Origin: Bidens hawaiensis
Lineage: Eukaryota; Streptophyta; Magnoliopsida; Asterales; Asteraceae
Assembly (NCBI GenBank): GCA_021521415.1
Contig: JAIQDT010000027.1
Location: 3,867,001-3,931,000, forward strand
Reading direction: 5' to 3'
DNA length: 64,000 nt
Numbering within the stretch: the stretch's first letter is position 1; every line of letters starts with the position of its first letter. The notes under the pieces were generated by a model. The model did no database searches, was not told the origin of the DNA, and was given only the letters and a program-made list of their open reading frames with translations. This document shows, piece by piece, positions 44,476 through 56,500 of the stretch. A program made the position numbers and the translations under genes.

Positions 44476-44722
44476 AAATGGGCCGAAGCCCAATTCGGGT
44501 GAATTTGGGCCGAAGCCCACTTGAAAAAGGGTTATTGGGCTAACCGGTTTTATAAAAATTTTTGGGCCGAGCCCATAAGGATTTTGGGCCGAGCCCATGG
44601 GTTTTTATATTGGGCCGGGCCCATAAGTTTTGTTTGGGCCGAGCCCATGCAGTTTTGATTGGGCCGAAGCCCATAATCTTGGTATTGGGTCAAGCCCAAA
44701 TGGGTTGGGCTAGGCCCGATAA
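44476..44722. repeat. Array of TGGGC-NNN-GCCCA dyads
   Basis: About eight units such as TTGGGCCGAGCCCATAAGG at roughly 25-bp spacing. Each is an inverted repeat TGGGC/GCCCA with a 3-4 nt spacer and carries TGGGCC on both strands. A short plus frame with repeated LGRAH words is just a translation of this array. Confidence 0.8.
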
Positions 44723-45676
44723 AGGCAAGGGGTTTTGGAACGGGTTCCTATGACATAACGGGTTATGTTTGCTAATACTAGACCGAGCCGTAGACCAATG
44801 TGGATGTTTGTTTGTGGTTGATGTTGTGATTGTAGTTAATTATTCAAGTTTCGGTTTGTAATAATTAATTATGGGCAATTTTGTAATTTTGTAATTATTT
44901 ATTCATATGGGTATGTAATAAATAGGTTATTTGTAATTTCTTTATTTTATAGAAAAAAATGTATTAGGACATTTGATTTTGTAAAATTAAAGAAGATTGC
45001 AAAATTGGAAGTTTGGGCCTAATTGGGCCGGGTATGGTGATAATGGGTTTCACAAGCCCATTAAGGGATTCAAGCCCAAAAGGACCTAAGCCCACCAATT
45101 GAGCCCAAGTGGAAGCTTATGGAAGCTAAGGCCCAAGTTCAAGCCCAATGGATCACAACAAGGTTGAAGAAGATGCTCGAAGCATTTGGATGCGGGATCG
45201 AGTGGGAGCTACAACATCCATGTGTCATGTGTCCCTTAGGATCGGACCTAAGACACACACTTGTTCCGGCTAACAAGTGTGGTCTAACTTAGTGGCTCGT
45301 GTCTAGTATAATTGTGTATGCTTGTTAATTGATTGTTTGATTGTGTGGTTGTTAGATATTAGGATATCAACTTCGTCACATAGAATTAATTAACAAAGCA
45401 TAAAACGGGTTCTAATAATTATCGGTAATTACGTGACACATAGTTTAATAAAATGGATTTATTAACTAGCCGTCTCACGCCCATAATAAAATGGCTTTAT
45501 TATAAATTAGAATTTTGAAAATGGTTTCAAAATATCATGTTACTAAATGCATGTTAGAACATGATTTAAAGTTTTACAACTAGAATTATTAAAACTAAAA
45601 ATCCCTTTTTAAATTTAAGGATAATAAGTTAAACACCATCCTTTTGTATAACACTTAACATATTAATAAGCTCTTA

Positions 45677-45990
45677 GTGGGAAAAAGGTCACCTAACCGC
45701 ATAGAGTAAATTAACATGTTGAGGTAATATTGGCATAAAATGGGAAAAAGGTCACCTAACCGTTTGTATGTTAATATTACAAGTTGATACAAGTAGGACG
45801 ACTTAAATTAGAACCATGTGAAGAGGGTCACCCAAGCATGGGGTCTAATAGGTGTTGATGGGATAAACATGCCAACACGAAATATGATTTCGAACCGGTC
45901 CCATAAACTCTAGAAGTTGCAAAAGGGTTTGCAATTGTTATGAATAACTACCTTGATAAACCGACAATGGGAAAAAGGTCACCTAACCGG
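45677..45990. repeat. Dispersed GGGAAAAAGGTCACCTAACC repeat
   Basis: Three near-exact copies near 45679, 45742 and 45969, plus a diverged GAAGAGGGTCACCCAAGC near 45820, in the leader just upstream of gag-pol. Confidence 0.75.
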
Positions 45991-46085
45991 AGTCGGGTTT
46001 ATCGTTGGATTCTAGATTTTAATTATTAATTATATTTGGTATATATATAAAAGGGTATTAATAATTAAAAAGGTAAAACACTAAA

Positions 46086-49000
46086 ATGAACTTAATTAAA
46101 ATTCTGCAGATGGCCGCACACGTCGACGACAACATAATCCCTAACGTCCAAAATGTCTCTCTCCGATCTATTCTCGCTAAAGACCGTCTTAACCACAATA
46201 ACTTTTCGGATTGGTTCCGAAATTTAAGGATAGTTCTAAAACAAGAAAAATTATATCATGTTTTGGAAACACCTATCCCCGAAGAACCGGAAGAGGGTAG
46301 TGAGGTCGAATACATGAATTGGGTCAAACTCACGGAAGATTCCATTCAAGTATCATGCCTCATGTTGGCGACTATGGTTCCCGAAATCCAAAAGGATTTC
46401 GAAAACCATAATGCGTACGACATGATTACTCAACTTAAGGAAATGTTCCTTAAGCAATCGAGAGTGGAAAGGTTCGAAACGGTTCGAGCCTTGCATGCAT
46501 GTAGAATGGATGATAATCAACCAGTTTCAACTTATGTACTTAAGATGAAAAGTTACATTGATCGCCTCGCCAAGCTCAATTGTCCCATCTCAAAAGAGCT
46601 AGCGACGGATTTGATCCTTAACTCTTTGTCGAAAAGGTTCGACACTTTCGTGTTAAATTATAACATGAACGGGTGGGACAAAACCATTGGAGAACTTCAC
46701 TCAATGCTTAAAACAGCCGAGGCGAGCATGGGCAAAAGGGTTTTACCCATGTTTGCGATCAATGAAGGTAGATCCAAGAATCGATCTCAACCCAATCTTA
46801 AGGCTAAGGTAGCCAAAAGAAAGGGTCCTCCTATGCATCTTAAGGGTAAGGGCAAATCACCGGTTATGGCAAAGAAACAAAAGGTTATGGAACCGAGGGG
46901 TCATAAGGATGATCCTTGTTTTGGTTGTGGGGAGACCGGACACTGGAAACGCAATTGCCCGGTCTACCTAAAAGAGCTAAAAGACAAGAGGAATGCGGCG
47001 CATACCTCGGGTAATGTCTTTATGATTAATGTTGAGCTAAATCTTATTTCTTCTAACACATGGGTATTGGATACCGGATGTGGAACTCATATTTGCAATT
47101 GGTTGCAGGGGTTCAAAAAGAATGAAGACTTAAAGAAGGGCGAAGTGAATCTTTTCATGGGCAACGGTGCAAGGGTGCACGTGGTCGCTAGAGGAGACTT
47201 CACTTTATCGCTTCCAAGTGGTTTGGAAGTTGTTTTGAGAAATGTTTTGTATGCTCCTAGTTTGACTAGGAACATTATTTCTGTGCACCTTCTTAGACAA
47301 TGTAATTTTGATTTTAAATTTGTAAGATCAGAAATGCATGTATCATCTAATGGTATCTTTTATTTTAAAGCTGTACCAAACAACGGTATTTATGAATTGG
47401 TTCATGATAATACCTTAAATAGCTCATTATATCAAACTTCTACTAAAAGACTCAAAAAGGATTTGAGTGATTCCTACATTTGGCATTGTCGCCTTGGACA
47501 CATAAACAAGAATCGTATAAATACTCTCCAAAAGAAAGGTCTTTTGAAAACAAACGAGTTAGGTTCGTTTGATGAGTGTGAATCTTGTATTCAAGGCAAG
47601 ATGACCAAAGAGCCTTTCAAAGGTACAAATGAAAGGGCTAAGGATTTGTTAGGTATCATACATACGGATGTATGTGGTCCTTTCAAGCCAACTAGTAGGA
47701 ATAGTGAAAGGTACTTCATTACCTTTACCGACGATTTTAGTCGATATGGGTATGTTTATCTAATGAAACACAAACATGAAGCCTTTGAAATGTTCAAAGA
47801 ATTTCAAAATGAAGTACAAAATCAGCTCGACCGAACAATCAAGGTACTCCGCTCCGATAGAGGAGGCGAATACCTAAGTGAAGCTTTTCAAAGTCATCTT
47901 AGAGATTGTGGAATTATTTCACAGCTCACTCCTCCTGGAACTCCTCAACATAACGGAGTATCCGAGAGGAGGAATCGAACACTGTTGGACATGGTTCGAT
48001 CAATGATGGCACGAAGCTCACTACCGCCATCATTTTGGGGATATGCGCTACTCACAGCGGCTCGTATTTTGAATATGGCCCCGACCAAAAAGGTGGATCG
48101 AATACCCTATGAAGTGTGGCATGGAAAGGTTCCATCCTTTTCATATTTAAGGGTATGGGGATGCATAGTTTATGTTAAACGTGACACCCCAAATAAGCTT
48201 GAGGCTCGATCCATCAGGTGTGTCTTCATAGGATACCCAAAGGATGATATAGGATATATATTCTATGATCCTAGTGAACAAAAGGTGTTTGTTTCACGCA
48301 AAGGATACTTCTTAGAAACTAGGTTCCTTATGGAAGGACCTAGTGAAAAGAGAGTGGAACTTGAAGAGGTTCAAGAATCACTGGATGATACACAGTTGGT
48401 CGATACTAGCTTTCAACACGAGGATGTTGAAGATGATCAAATGGTTGATCATACGCACGTTGCTCGCAGATCTAGTAGGGTTAGTCAACCTCCCAAGAGA
48501 TATGGATTTCTTGTGGATGATTGCTACTTGATTGATTCGGATGAACCGATCTCCTACAAAGATGCTATGTCACAACCTGATTGTGACAAATGGCTTGAAG
48601 CCATGAGCGCCGAGATGCAATCCATGCACGATAACCAAGTTTGGGAATTGGTTGATCGTCCACTTAACTCCAAACTGGTTGGATGTAAGTGGGTCTTCAA
48701 AAAGAAGACCGATATGCATGGAAATTTAGATACTTACAAAGCTCGACTTGTCGCAAAAGGTTTCACGCAAACTCAAGGGATTGATTATGATGAAACCTTC
48801 TCGCCAGTCGCGATGCTTAAGTCGATCAGGATATTGTTTGCCATTGCAGCTCATTTTGATTATGAGATATGGCAAATGGATGTCAAGACCGCTTTTCTAA
48901 ATGGATATCTTGAGGAAGATGTCCATATGGTTCAGCCTGAAGGTTTTGTCGATCCATCTAATCCTGATAAAGTTTGTAAGTTAAGGAAATCAATCTACGG

Positions 49001-50126
49001 ATTGAAACAAGCATCACGGATGTGGAATCATCGTTTTAATGAAGAAATCAAAGCGTTTGGTTTCGTCCAAAACGGTGATGAGGCATGTGTGTATAAATGG
49101 GCTAGTGGGAGTATAATCATTTTCCTTATTTTGTATGTCGATGATATACTTTTATTTGGAAATGATATACCAAGTATGGAAAACGTTAAAACGTGGTTAA
49201 GTAGTCGTTTCTCAATTAAGGATCTTGGAGAAGCGACATATATCTTGGGAATAAAAGTCTATAGGGATAGACAAAGGAAATTGATCGGACTCAATCAAAG
49301 TGCGTACATTGATAAAATCCTAAAGAGGTTTAGGATGGAAAACTCTAAGAAAGGTTTGGTGCCTATTCCTAGAGGAACCGTATTAAGCTCATCCCAAAGT
49401 CCTAGCTCTAAGGAAGAGCAGGATAGGATGAAGCATGTTCCTTATGCTTCGGCAATAGGATCTATTATGTATGCAATGATGTGCACTAGACCGGATGTCT
49501 CGTATGCTTTAAGCATAACAAGTAGATACCAGCACAACCCAGGTGACAGTCATTGGATGGCTGTCAAGAATATATTAAAATATCTTAGAAGGACTAAGGA
49601 TATGTTTTTAATATATGGGTCTGGTGAGGAGGAACTCGTCGTAAAGGGTTACGTGGATGCGAGTTTCCAAACTGACCGAGATGATTCTCGGTCACAGTCG
49701 GGATATGTCTTCATTTTGAATGGAGGCGCTGTCTCTTGGAAGAGTTCGAAGCAGGATGTTGTCGCGTTATCCACTACAGAATCTGAGTACATCGCCGCTT
49801 CAATGGCAGCCCAAGAGGCTGCATGGATGAAAAAGTTCATCATGGATCTAGGGATTATCTCTTCCATTCAGGAGCCCCTAGAGATATTCTGTGACAATGA
49901 GGGTGCTATTGCACAGATCAAGGAGCCTCGTGCTCATCAGAAAACGAGGCACATTGAGCGCAGATTCAACTACATAAGGGATGAAGTTGAAAAGAGAAAG
50001 ATATGTATTCATAAAGTTCATACCGATCAAAATATTGCGGACCCACTCACGAAGCTCCTCGATAGGCCAAAACATGAGGGTCATGTTTGTGCATTAGGAC
50101 TTCGGTATTCTAGTGAGTGGATTTAA
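46086..50126 (+). CDS. Copia gag-pol polyprotein, 1346 residues, intact
   Basis: ATG at 46086, or the in-frame ATG at 46110 (MAAHVDDN), which matches typical gag starts better. Domains: gag UBN2-like (about 30-240), zinc knuckle CFGCGETGHWKRNC (278-291), protease VLDTGCGTH (DTG 329-331), GAG-pre-integrase HHCC (His467, His472, Cys498, Cys501), integrase DDE (Asp528, Asp591, Glu627; Asp-Glu spacing 35), RT with VKTAFLNG, SIYGLKQASRMW and LYVDDILLF (1017-1020), RNase H (Asp191 of this domain's numbering is Asp1191; Glu1232, Asp1270), C-terminal NIADPLTK. All catalytic residues are present. Gag and pol are in one frame, so gag excess must come from another mechanism. Clade not settled (Tork/Angela-like by eye). 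Confidence 0.95.
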   Translation: MNLIKILQMAAHVDDNIIPNVQNVSLRSILAKDRLNHNNFSDWFRNLRIVLKQEKLYHVLETPIPEEPEEGSEVEYMNWVKLTEDSIQVSCLMLATMVPEIQKDFENHNAYDMITQLKEMFLKQSRVERFETVRALHACRMDDNQPVSTYVLKMKSYIDRLAKLNCPISKELATDLILNSLSKRFDTFVLNYNMNGWDKTIGELHSMLKTAEASMGKRVLPMFAINEGRSKNRSQPNLKAKVAKRKGPPMHLKGKGKSPVMAKKQKVMEPRGHKDDPCFGCGETGHWKRNCPVYLKELKDKRNAAHTSGNVFMINVELNLISSNTWVLDTGCGTHICNWLQGFKKNEDLKKGEVNLFMGNGARVHVVARGDFTLSLPSGLEVVLRNVLYAPSLTRNIISVHLLRQCNFDFKFVRSEMHVSSNGIFYFKAVPNNGIYELVHDNTLNSSLYQTSTKRLKKDLSDSYIWHCRLGHINKNRINTLQKKGLLKTNELGSFDECESCIQGKMTKEPFKGTNERAKDLLGIIHTDVCGPFKPTSRNSERYFITFTDDFSRYGYVYLMKHKHEAFEMFKEFQNEVQNQLDRTIKVLRSDRGGEYLSEAFQSHLRDCGIISQLTPPGTPQHNGVSERRNRTLLDMVRSMMARSSLPPSFWGYALLTAARILNMAPTKKVDRIPYEVWHGKVPSFSYLRVWGCIVYVKRDTPNKLEARSIRCVFIGYPKDDIGYIFYDPSEQKVFVSRKGYFLETRFLMEGPSEKRVELEEVQESLDDTQLVDTSFQHEDVEDDQMVDHTHVARRSSRVSQPPKRYGFLVDDCYLIDSDEPISYKDAMSQPDCDKWLEAMSAEMQSMHDNQVWELVDRPLNSKLVGCKWVFKKKTDMHGNLDTYKARLVAKGFTQTQGIDYDETFSPVAMLKSIRILFAIAAHFDYEIWQMDVKTAFLNGYLEEDVHMVQPEGFVDPSNPDKVCKLRKSIYGLKQASRMWNHRFNEEIKAFGFVQNGDEACVYKWASGSIIIFLILYVDDILLFGNDIPSMENVKTWLSSRFSIKDLGEATYILGIKVYRDRQRKLIGLNQSAYIDKILKRFRMENSKKGLVPIPRGTVLSSSQSPSSKEEQDRMKHVPYASAIGSIMYAMMCTRPDVSYALSITSRYQHNPGDSHWMAVKNILKYLRRTKDMFLIYGSGEEELVVKGYVDASFQTDRDDSRSQSGYVFILNGGAVSWKSSKQDVVALSTTESEYIAASMAAQEAAWMKKFIMDLGIISSIQEPLEIFCDNEGAIAQIKEPRAHQKTRHIERRFNYIRDEVEKRKICIHKVHTDQNIADPLTKLLDRPKHEGHVCALGLRYSSEWI

Positions 50127-50895
50127 TCTGTATTTAGTGTTTGTATAAGAACGAATGTAATGGGTATCTCATGAAATTAATTATGTTTTAATTATTCAAT
50201 GAGTTATGTTCTATATTTGCATGTTTAATCCATGAATGACTTATGTTGTTCTAAACGTCCGTAGTCGATCATGCTTGTGGGAACAAGTATGAAGGTAAGA
50301 CTATTATGAACCCGGATTGGTTGATATTCATGTGATGAATATAAGGCATAGGTTTGCCACCAAGGTTCATAGATATTTGTGGGATACAAATATTGGACAT
50401 GATCCGCTCTCAAGGATCACTGCATGGAGTTAGTGCAACTGATCATAAGTAATCCTTGAGTAAAGGCGAGTATCATTGTGTCTTTTGACCTGAGATGCAT
50501 AATTGGATCTGACTTTTCATCAAGTCTGATAACTTGACTCTCTTCTTTGTTTTTCGGTAACACGATGACGTAAAAGAAAGAGCTCAGATATCATACGAGA
50601 TGTCAACAAGGATGTATGCAGTCAAGATGGGATTTGTTCCTCTTATGTGTTGAGAGTTTAGATGTCTAAGGCCTGTTAAGTTAAATCAATGAGAGAATGA
50701 TCAATCTGTGTCTCTTCGATTTGACAGGACATCTAGTAACAAAGGGATGTAATGAGAAGACTTACCTATATCATATCAAGTATGGACTTGAAGGGGATGA
50801 TGTTATTGAATGGCACTTAGTCAAACACACTAGGGGTGGTGACCTGTTGTTAGGCGGTATTCACCATTAGCATTAACTTCCTATGAGTCTCGTGC
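50127..50895 (+). other. 3' non-coding region of the intact Copia
   Basis: About 770 bp with no ORF or repeat recognised between the gag-pol stop and the PPT. Confidence 0.6.
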
Positions 50896-50906
50896 AAGTG
50901 GGAGAT
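50896..50906 (+). other. Polypurine tract of the intact Copia
   Basis: AAGTGGGAGA directly precedes the 3' LTR start at 50907 (one T between). Confidence 0.85.
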
Positions 50907-51831
50907 TGTTGGAATATCGTATGCCCGAGACACATAATTAAGTTAATGTGGCTAGTCATGTTTGATCCAAGTCGGGTCATACCCAATAACGAGTTAGACA
51001 CACACCAATTATGTATTTGTTAAGATAAGATCTATAAGACAAATACAGAACACGACACTTTCAGAAAATCGGGTTTCTGAATAATTACTTGAAAGTATTA
51101 AATAATTAATTGGTTAATTTATTTATTCAAATAATTATTATTGGAATAATTATTTAACTATGTATTCTTTTATAAAATGGTTTATAAAAGATGGGGTGTT
51201 TATATATTTTATAAAGTATAAAATATATAAAATAAAATAAAATAAAAAAAAAAAAATATTGGGGCCGGTTTTGGGTGGGCCCCACACCCCACTAATTTGG
51301 TCAAATTATTAACATGCAAAGGGTAGAGTGTGGACTTGTATAAACTCCATACCTCTTGTATGCATGTGACTTTACAATGATCATTTTATATATATAACTT
51401 TCAAGTAATCAAAAAAAAAAAAACACAACTCCTTTCTTTCTTTCTCTCTAGCTCACGGCCAAAAGAAGAAAGAGTTTGGGTCTCGTTTTTTTCGTGTTCA
51501 AGCTCCCTAGCATAGCTCGGTGCGTGTTGGAGGCTCGGGGTATATTCCGTTTGAGGGTTTTCCTTTGAAAGTCTAGCATTCACATCATCATCTTCTTCAA
51601 CATCCACTAAACTCTTAAAGGGTTAAGATTGTAAGTGTTTATATGCTTTGATAGTTTAGTTATTCCCGTATCATTTGATCCTTGCTTCGGGTTTCTAGTA
51701 AATAGATTATTGGTAATCTTGCAATGAATAAACTAGGTTGTTCATATGTTTAGTTTGTCTATCACGTTTCCGCATTTATTATAACTAGTTAAACGGTTAA
51801 CTAAGTTTGTAATTTCCATAGAAACCCAACA
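50907..51831 (+). repeat. Intact Copia 3' LTR
   Basis: 925 bp; same as the 5' LTR except in the A-rich run near 51235-51257. Confidence 0.95.
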
Positions 51832-51836
51832 GTTTC

Positions 51837-51884
51837 CTGGTCCAAGTCATCATTGAAGATGATGATGTGTTTCATATGTCACTT
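51837..51884 (+). pseudogene. Decayed Copia gag, downstream continuation
   Basis: When the intact Copia and one TSD are removed, EPKNVSWSKSS reads across the junction and continues KMMMCFICH, like the knuckle region of Copia gags. It ends at the next LTR. Confidence 0.5.
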
Positions 51885-52554
51885 TGTTGAACCTAGCAAA
51901 GAATTGATGTCCAGAAACCAAACAATTGATGGTTATCAACTGTTCTCCATTATGGTTTTGAGCAAACTATTGTTCTCAAACGTTTGACCAAATAGATTGA
52001 ATACAAAACAACTTCTCATCAAAACTATTGAAGATCCAAAATACTGAAGACAAACAACCGATGGATCAACCATCAGTTGTTTCAAGAAGATCAGTAGTTA
52101 ACATAAGATTCTTTAATGGTTAGTAGTTTAATATAGTTGATCAGTAGTTTGTAACAGAATTGGCTAGATGTCTCTTTCGACCTTTGCTCATTAGCATTTT
52201 ATCATTTGTATAAAATGAAGAAGAGAGTCTCTTATTCTTAACACTTGTCACACATCACACATTCTCCAGATATAAGTATTATTGTACTGAAAATCAGTGA
52301 ATGATGATTAGTTAAGGTTGAGGGGGAGCAGTAGGTTGTAATTATTTAATTATAAATAATACAAAAATGTTTTTCTATATGAAACCTTCTATGGGTAGAT
52401 AATTTCCGCTGCAATCTTACTTTGATAATACTAATTGATTCATATTTCACTTAATGTGATACTTATATGTTCAAAGGATTATATAAGTTTTTTAAGATAT
52501 CATTGATTTGTTTATTGTGTTCATTGATTGAGTTTTGTCAAAATGATCCCAACA
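51885..52554 (+). repeat. 5' LTR of the decayed Copia
   Basis: About 670 bp; same family as the solo LTR at 34495-40557. TATA-like TTTGTATAAAATGA near 52206. Confidence 0.8.
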
Positions 52555-52703
52555 AATGGTATCAAAGCTATGGATCTTTGTAATTGATCTAACAGTCATT
52601 TCAAAAACAAAAATTATAAGCTCAATTTGATAATTCAAATTGGGGAATTAAGTACTAAGTAAAACTCTGTTGTTTACTCTATTATTGTTAAAAATAAGTA
52701 ATA

Positions 52704-53539
52704 GTGTACAGGACCCTCATAACACTAGTTCAACTTCGAAACCAACCATGCTGGTACAAGGCCAGTACAACATATAGGCGCAGAGAATGCCTCATCATCT
52801 ATGAAACCAAAATACTTGTTGTTGTAGGTATGTTGTTCATGGGGTTCGTTCCCCTTGAAACAATTGACTCATTAGACGGTAACAAAACGATCAAGATAGA
52901 TCCTAAAGATTATTCTGATCAGGACTTCCAGAAATTTGAATTGGATTCCAAACCTCACGCGATACATGCCATAGAAATCCCAAATGAAATTCATGGAGGG
53001 TTAATTCAATGCATGTCTGCTAAGAAATTGTGGGGTGCACTAAAAGAGCAATTTGGTGGAACCCCACAAGTCATTAAGAATACACGAGACATTCTCACAC
53101 AGCAGTATGAGGCATTTTTTCATTTGAAAGGGGAGAGTCTAAATCAACAATTTGAAAGGTTCACTAAATTAATTAGTGAATGAAAAATGATTGAAGTTAA
53201 TTACACAAACTCTACTCTAAATCATAGATTTATGAGATCTCTACCTGAAAACTGGGAACTCATGCTATTATTTTGAGATATTATCAAATTTAATGGATCT
53301 GAGTTTAACAATCCTTCATGGTATGTTGTTTACCTTTGAAAAAGAAATGATACAAAAGATAATGTCGATCTCAACTGGTAATTCTGCTGATGATTATACC
53401 ATTAGATCAGTACTTTTGAGTCAAGAAATTCAGTCCGACCAAACTATTGACCAAGCTTATAACTATCATATAGACATAACTACCGGTATAGGTTTAGGGT
53501 TTGAGAATTAAGCTTTTTTTGCTCATGAGAATCCTCAAT

Positions 53540-53573
<34 letters not shown>

Positions 53574-56500
53574 GACAATCTATCATTCATCATTGATAAT
53601 TTGCTATATATAGATCCAATCTGGAGGAGATAGAGATTTTGAACTCACTGGCTCTATTGATAGTTAGAACAAACAGGTTATATAAAAGAACTGCAAGAGA
53701 ATTTCCAGGATTTCATAATAGGAGAAAAGTTGGTTTTGACAAGTCAAAAATGATATATTAGAGAATGCTGAACTCAGATGCAGACTAGTCCCAATCATAG
53801 CCAACCTTTGATAACCTATCCAAATTCTCCATCACCTTCAAATTCTCATCAACAAAAATTTAACAATCACTCCACAACACATATTTTCAAACTTCAAACA
53901 TGCAAAATACTGTCGCTCATTCTCATTATTTCAAATTCCTCAACATATGCATTAGATGCATTATGTTCAAACTTTTATCATCAATCCATTCATACAAAAG
54001 CTCAACCTACGAATACTTCTGTACGTGTTTCATCATCCTCAAACCAAGACAAAACTAAAACAAGTTTCCTTAGTGAAGGGTTTTTTGATTCGAGTAGTGT
54101 TCTAGAAGAGATGAGTTCCAAAGATTTTGCTCTTGTAACGATAGACGTTGAAGGTAAAACATCTGTAAAGTCTATAGAGGAAAAGGAGTTGAAGTCTAAT
54201 TTTAAGGATGATATCATGAAAGTGTTGATGGTGAAAGAAGATTTTGTTGGAACAACTACTACACATCAAACAAGTAGCCTAACTAATGAAAATGCACATG
54301 CCTTAAAAGCTTATGGTATGTTGATAGCAGAGGCTCTAGGCACATGACATGAAATAGATCACTTCTCTTAGAGTTCAAGAAACATGGAGGAGGAGTTATT
54401 TCATTTGGAAATGATGAAAATATGAATGTGTTAGGATAAGGGAAAGTGGAAGCAGGTGAGTTAATGTTTGAAAATGTTAAGTTGATTGATAATCTGAAAT
54501 TTAATTTGTTGAGTGTATCACAAATGTGTGCTAAAGGCTATGGTGCCTTCTTTACGAAGAAAACATGCAAAATTATCAACTCAGACTATGTAAAGCAGAC
54601 TGGAAAAGTGATTGCAGAAAACACTTTGTTAACTAAAAACAAGAGTTGCAATGTCTATGCTATAGACATGTATAAGGATTACAAAAGCCTACTGCAACAT
54701 GTTGTCTTAGTCGAGAATTAATAAAAGAAATAGATTTATGTCATAAGAGATTAGGCCATGTTAATTTTCAAACAATTAACATTCTAACCTAGTATCAATT
54801 GGTTAGAGGTCTACATGTCAGGATTATTTATGTGATGAAACAAACAACATAATGACTCATATAATTCAATAGACGGGACCAAATCTATTGCTTGTATTCA
54901 TCTCCTACACATGGGCCTTTTTGTATCAACTAGAATACTGAGTTTTGGAAATAAAAGGTATTGTCTTGTGATTGTAGATGATCATTCAAGATATACATGG
55001 ACATTCATCTTGCACTCAAAGGATGAAATAGCTGAGAAGGTCAAATACTTTATTACACAAGTGGAGAGACAATTTGATCTATTTAAAAAAATCCAAACAA
55101 GTGACAATGGAAGTGAATTCAAGAATGAAGTGCTAGATACCTTCTGTAACTCAAAAGGCATTATTAGACAATTCAGCATTACAAGACAACCTCACTAGAA
55201 TGGAGTAGCGTAAAGAAAGAACAAGACACTCACTGAAGCTGCCAGATCCATGCTTGCTGACTCAGGCTTACCTTTATATTTCTAGACAGAAGCAATTAAC
55301 ACTGCATGATATACCGAGAACATGGTTTTGATAAATCAAAGACATGATAAAATAGCCTATGAGATTCTTTACATAATCAAGCCACTAATCTCATTTCTCA
55401 AAACGTATGGTTGCCCATGCTTTATTTTAAATCTAATAGATTCAATTTTAAAATTTACAGCGAAGTTTGGTTATGGTTATTTTCTAATATCTTTCTCTAC
55501 TTTTAAAGTCGATATAGTTTTTAACTCTAGGACCAAAACTATAAAAGAAATATTAAATGTAAAATTTAATGAAATGCCTACTTAAAATTCCATACTAATC
55601 TTTGCTAATTTGTTTAATCTTGATTTCATATAGTATGAGCCTAAAACTAATGAATTTACTGATGCATATACTCATTCAGGCATGCTATACATATTTTAAG
55701 AATCAGATTCAGAAAAAACAACACTTTTAGTCAAAGTACTAGACATGCTCATTTTGCTAATCAAAGACGTTTAGGAAAGTGTAATTACTGATGTTCAAAA
55801 AACTGATACTGCACCAGTACTTCAACATTCTAATGTTGATAGTTCATCAAATTGTTTCAAAGTACAGTTGTTTCCTCATCAGTAGTTTCACCACAAACTT
55901 CTAATAACACCATAAGAGATATCATGACATATGTGTTTCATCAATACCATCCTCAAGAACACATAATGGTGACATTCAACATGGTGTTCTCACATGAAGT
56001 CAACAAGAAAAGTCTGCTTCTTTTATGGATTTCTATCTCAACTTGAACCTACCAAATATCATATTACCTTAAGATAAATAGTAGGGTAGAATCTACGCAA
56101 GAGGAACTGATGCAGTTTATGAAAATGCATGTTTGGGAATTATGCCTAAAACCAAATGGAGTCACTCCTATTGGTACAAAATGGGTCTTCAAAAACAAGA
56201 CTGGTGAAAGAGGGATTGTTATCAAGAATAAGGCAAGGTTAGTAGTTCAAGGCTTTCTACAAGTAGAAGGTATTGACTATGAAGAAATCTTTGCACTTGT
56301 TCCAATACTTGAAGCTATAAGGTTATTTCTTGCATACGCAATCATTCACAACATCAATGTATACCAAATGAATGTCTAAGGATCTTTCCTTTATGGTGAC
56401 ATTCAAGAAGAGGTATATGTTGCTCAACCATCAGGTTTTAAAGATGCATTCAATCCATACTATGTCTACAAAATAAAGAAAGCACTCTATGGACTGAAAC

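Larger units (their letters stand above)
44325..46085 (+). other. Long untranslated leader of the intact Copia
   Basis: About 1.76 kb without a coding ORF, unusually long. Contains a run of 25 or so A (44445-44469), the TGGGC-GCCCA dyad array (44476-44722) and three copies of GGGAAAAAGGTCACCTAACC (45679, 45742, 45969). Confidence 0.7.
43384..51831 (+). mobile_element. Intact Ty1/copia retrotransposon, 8448 bp
   Basis: Two LTRs of 926 and 925 bp, TSD GTTTC, PBS, PPT and a single uninterrupted gag-pol ORF. The LTRs read as identical by eye except for the composition of one A-run, which implies recent insertion. Unlike every other element in the window it has no visible lesion, so it is a good candidate for a transposition-competent copy. 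Confidence 0.95.

Noticed and set aside
44562..44753. Plus-strand frame with repeated LGRAH words
   Set aside because: Pure translation of the TGGGC-GCCCA dyad array in an untranslated leader.
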